Below, piece by piece: positions 5,644-6,611 of a stretch of 6,611 nucleotides of DNA (positions are counted from its first letter, which is position 1; each line of letters starts with the position of its first letter). Under the pieces are notes generated by a model. It had not been told where the DNA came from. It did not search any database and saw only the letters and a program-made list of their open reading frames with translations. This DNA is from Clostridiales bacterium (GTDB taxonomy: Bacteria > Bacillota > Clostridia > Christensenellales > UMGS416). The DNA lies in NCBI GenBank assembly GCA_012515725.1, contig JAAYXU010000043.1, positions 1 through 6,611 of the forward strand, read 5' to 3'. Both the position numbers and the translations under genes were made by a program.

Positions 5644-6611
5644 TCAGGCCTGTGCGATCTGCGGCTCGTTGATAATCCGCGCGAATTCCTCTCCGTCCAG
5701 CTTCTCCTTTTCAAGGAGCACCTCGACGATCCTGTCGAGCTTGGCGCGGTTGTCGCTGAGTATCGTGGCCGCCCGATTGCGGGCGTTCTCGATGATCATG
5801 CGCACCTGCGCGTCGATCTTTGCCGATAGCTGCTCGGAGAAATTGCTGGTGTGCCCGATATCCCGTCCTAGTACAAACTCCTTCTCTCCGGCCAGATACA
5901 CCGGCCCGATTTCGTCGTTCATACCCCATTCGGTGACCATGCGCCGGGCGAGCTGACTTACCGTCTTTAGATCCGAAGAGCTTCCGGTGGATATGTCGCC
6001 TGTTACAAGCTCCTCCGCGACGTACCCGCCCAGCCCCATCGCGATACGGTCGAGGAGCTTAGCCCGGCTGATAAACTGGGTCTCCTCGTCGGGCAGCGTC
6101 TGGGTGTATCCGCCCGCCATGCCGCGCGGTATGATCGATACCTCGTTGAGCGGATCGCAGCCGGGAAGCTTCTGGGCGACCAGCGCGTGGCCCGCCTCGT
6201 GGTACGCGACCAGGCGGCGGTCAGCCTTCGTGTATTTGCGGCTCCTCTTCTCGGGCCCCATCTGCACCCTTTTGATGGCCTCGGTTACCTCGTCCATCGA
6301 TATTTCCTTCTTGTTCTTCCGGGCGGCCAGTATAGCCGACTCGTTGAGAAGGTTTTCAATGTCCGCTCCGGTAAAGAGCGGTATGAGGCGCGCTATCTTA
6401 TCGAGCTTGACCTCGGCTGCGAGCGGCTTGCCGCGCGCGTGCACCTTGAGTATCTCCTCGCGGCCCTTCACGTCGGGATAGTTGACGACGATCTGCCTGT
6501 CGAACCGGCCTGGACGCAGCAGCGCCGGGTCCAGTATGTCGGGGCGGTTGGTCGCCGCCAGTATGATAATGCCCTCGTTGATGGAGAAGCCGTCCATTTC
6601 GACCAGCAGCT
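5644..6611 (-). CDS. ftsH: ATP-dependent zinc metalloprotease FtsH, C-terminal part (5' end outside window)
   Basis: Membrane-anchored AAA+ protease that degrades misfolded membrane proteins and some regulators, working as a hexamer. Only the C-terminal half, about 322 residues, lies in the window; the frame is open past the Met codon at 6597 and reads LLVEMDGF there, a conserved internal FtsH motif, so that Met is not a start. Counting from it: the end of the AAA module with the second region of homology ATNRPDILDPALLRPGRFDR (15-34, arginine finger included), the AAA helical subdomain with FTGADIENLLNESA (75-88), the zinc site HEAGH (133-137), and the third zinc ligand region GGYVAEELVTGDISTGSSSDL (190-210). 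It ends soon after the helical protease domain, without the long charged tail seen in some homologues. The membrane segments and Walker motifs are outside the window. Confidence 0.97.
   Translation of the reverse strand, partial: LLVEMDGFSINEGIIILAATNRPDILDPALLRPGRFDRQIVVNYPDVKGREEILKVHARGKPLAAEVKLDKIARLIPLFTGADIENLLNESAILAARKNKKEISMDEVTEAIKRVQMGPEKRSRKYTKADRRLVAYHEAGHALVAQKLPGCDPLNEVSIIPRGMAGGYTQTLPDEETQFISRAKLLDRIAMGLGGYVAEELVTGDISTGSSSDLKTVSQLARRMVTEWGMNDEIGPVYLAGEKEFVLGRDIGHTSNFSEQLSAKIDAQVRMIIENARNRAATILSDNRAKLDRIVEVLLEKEKLDGEEFARIINEPQIAQA

Noticed and set aside
4224..5714. A 496-codon open frame antisense to murC and running past it
   Set aside because: It lies opposite a gene with all MurC motifs, has no recognisable domain and is Arg/Gly/His-rich, as expected of a shadow frame in GC-rich DNA.
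1..6611. Search for CRISPR, insertion sequences, tRNA/rRNA, riboswitches, toxin-antitoxin or defence genes
   Set aside because: No regularly spaced repeats, transposase, cloverleaf or defence motifs were seen; nearly all sequence is accounted for by five conserved genes and their control regions.

Overview
The window looks like ordinary chromosomal housekeeping DNA from a GC-rich member of the Firmicutes, most likely a Clostridia-type bacterium. The main reason is a Bacillus-type PurR (winged helix fused to a phosphoribosyltransferase fold) sitting directly upstream of glmU and prs, an arrangement typical of that phylum. Strong AGGAGG-like ribosome binding sites fit too. Coding DNA is clearly GC-rich, so a classical low-GC Bacillus or Clostridium is unlikely. 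Genus cannot be read from the sequence.

Layout: (1) 1-391, plus strand: the C-terminal part of an alpha/beta hydrolase, cut by the window edge. (2) 392-828: a gene-free, partly AT-rich spacer holding a weak plus-strand hairpin and a clear intrinsic terminator for the minus-strand operon. (3) 829-4035, minus strand: a tightly packed operon purR-glmU-prs (1-nt gap, then a 4-nt ATGA overlap). (4) 4036-4154: a divergent promoter region with a plausible pair of inverted PurBox-like sites. (5) 4155 (or 4200)-5573, plus strand: murC. (6) 5574-5643: a short spacer with a perfect 12-bp inverted repeat that probably ends both murC and ftsH. (7) 5644-6611, minus strand: the C-terminal half of ftsH, cut by the window edge.

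How it fits together: Prs makes PRPP, the precursor of purine synthesis and, in the Bacillus protein, the ligand that PurR senses. Regulator and ligand-producing enzyme are therefore co-transcribed. GlmU makes UDP-GlcNAc, and MurC later adds L-Ala to the UDP-MurNAc derived from it, so the divergent pair of transcription units links purine/PRPP status with peptidoglycan precursor supply. The two PurBox-like sites lie over the purR promoter and touch the proposed murC -35 element, so PurR could control its own operon and possibly murC.

I found no mobile element, CRISPR array, RNA gene or clearly new system. The points most worth checking are the PurBox pair, the compact operon lacking yabJ/spoVG between purR and glmU, and the murC start site.
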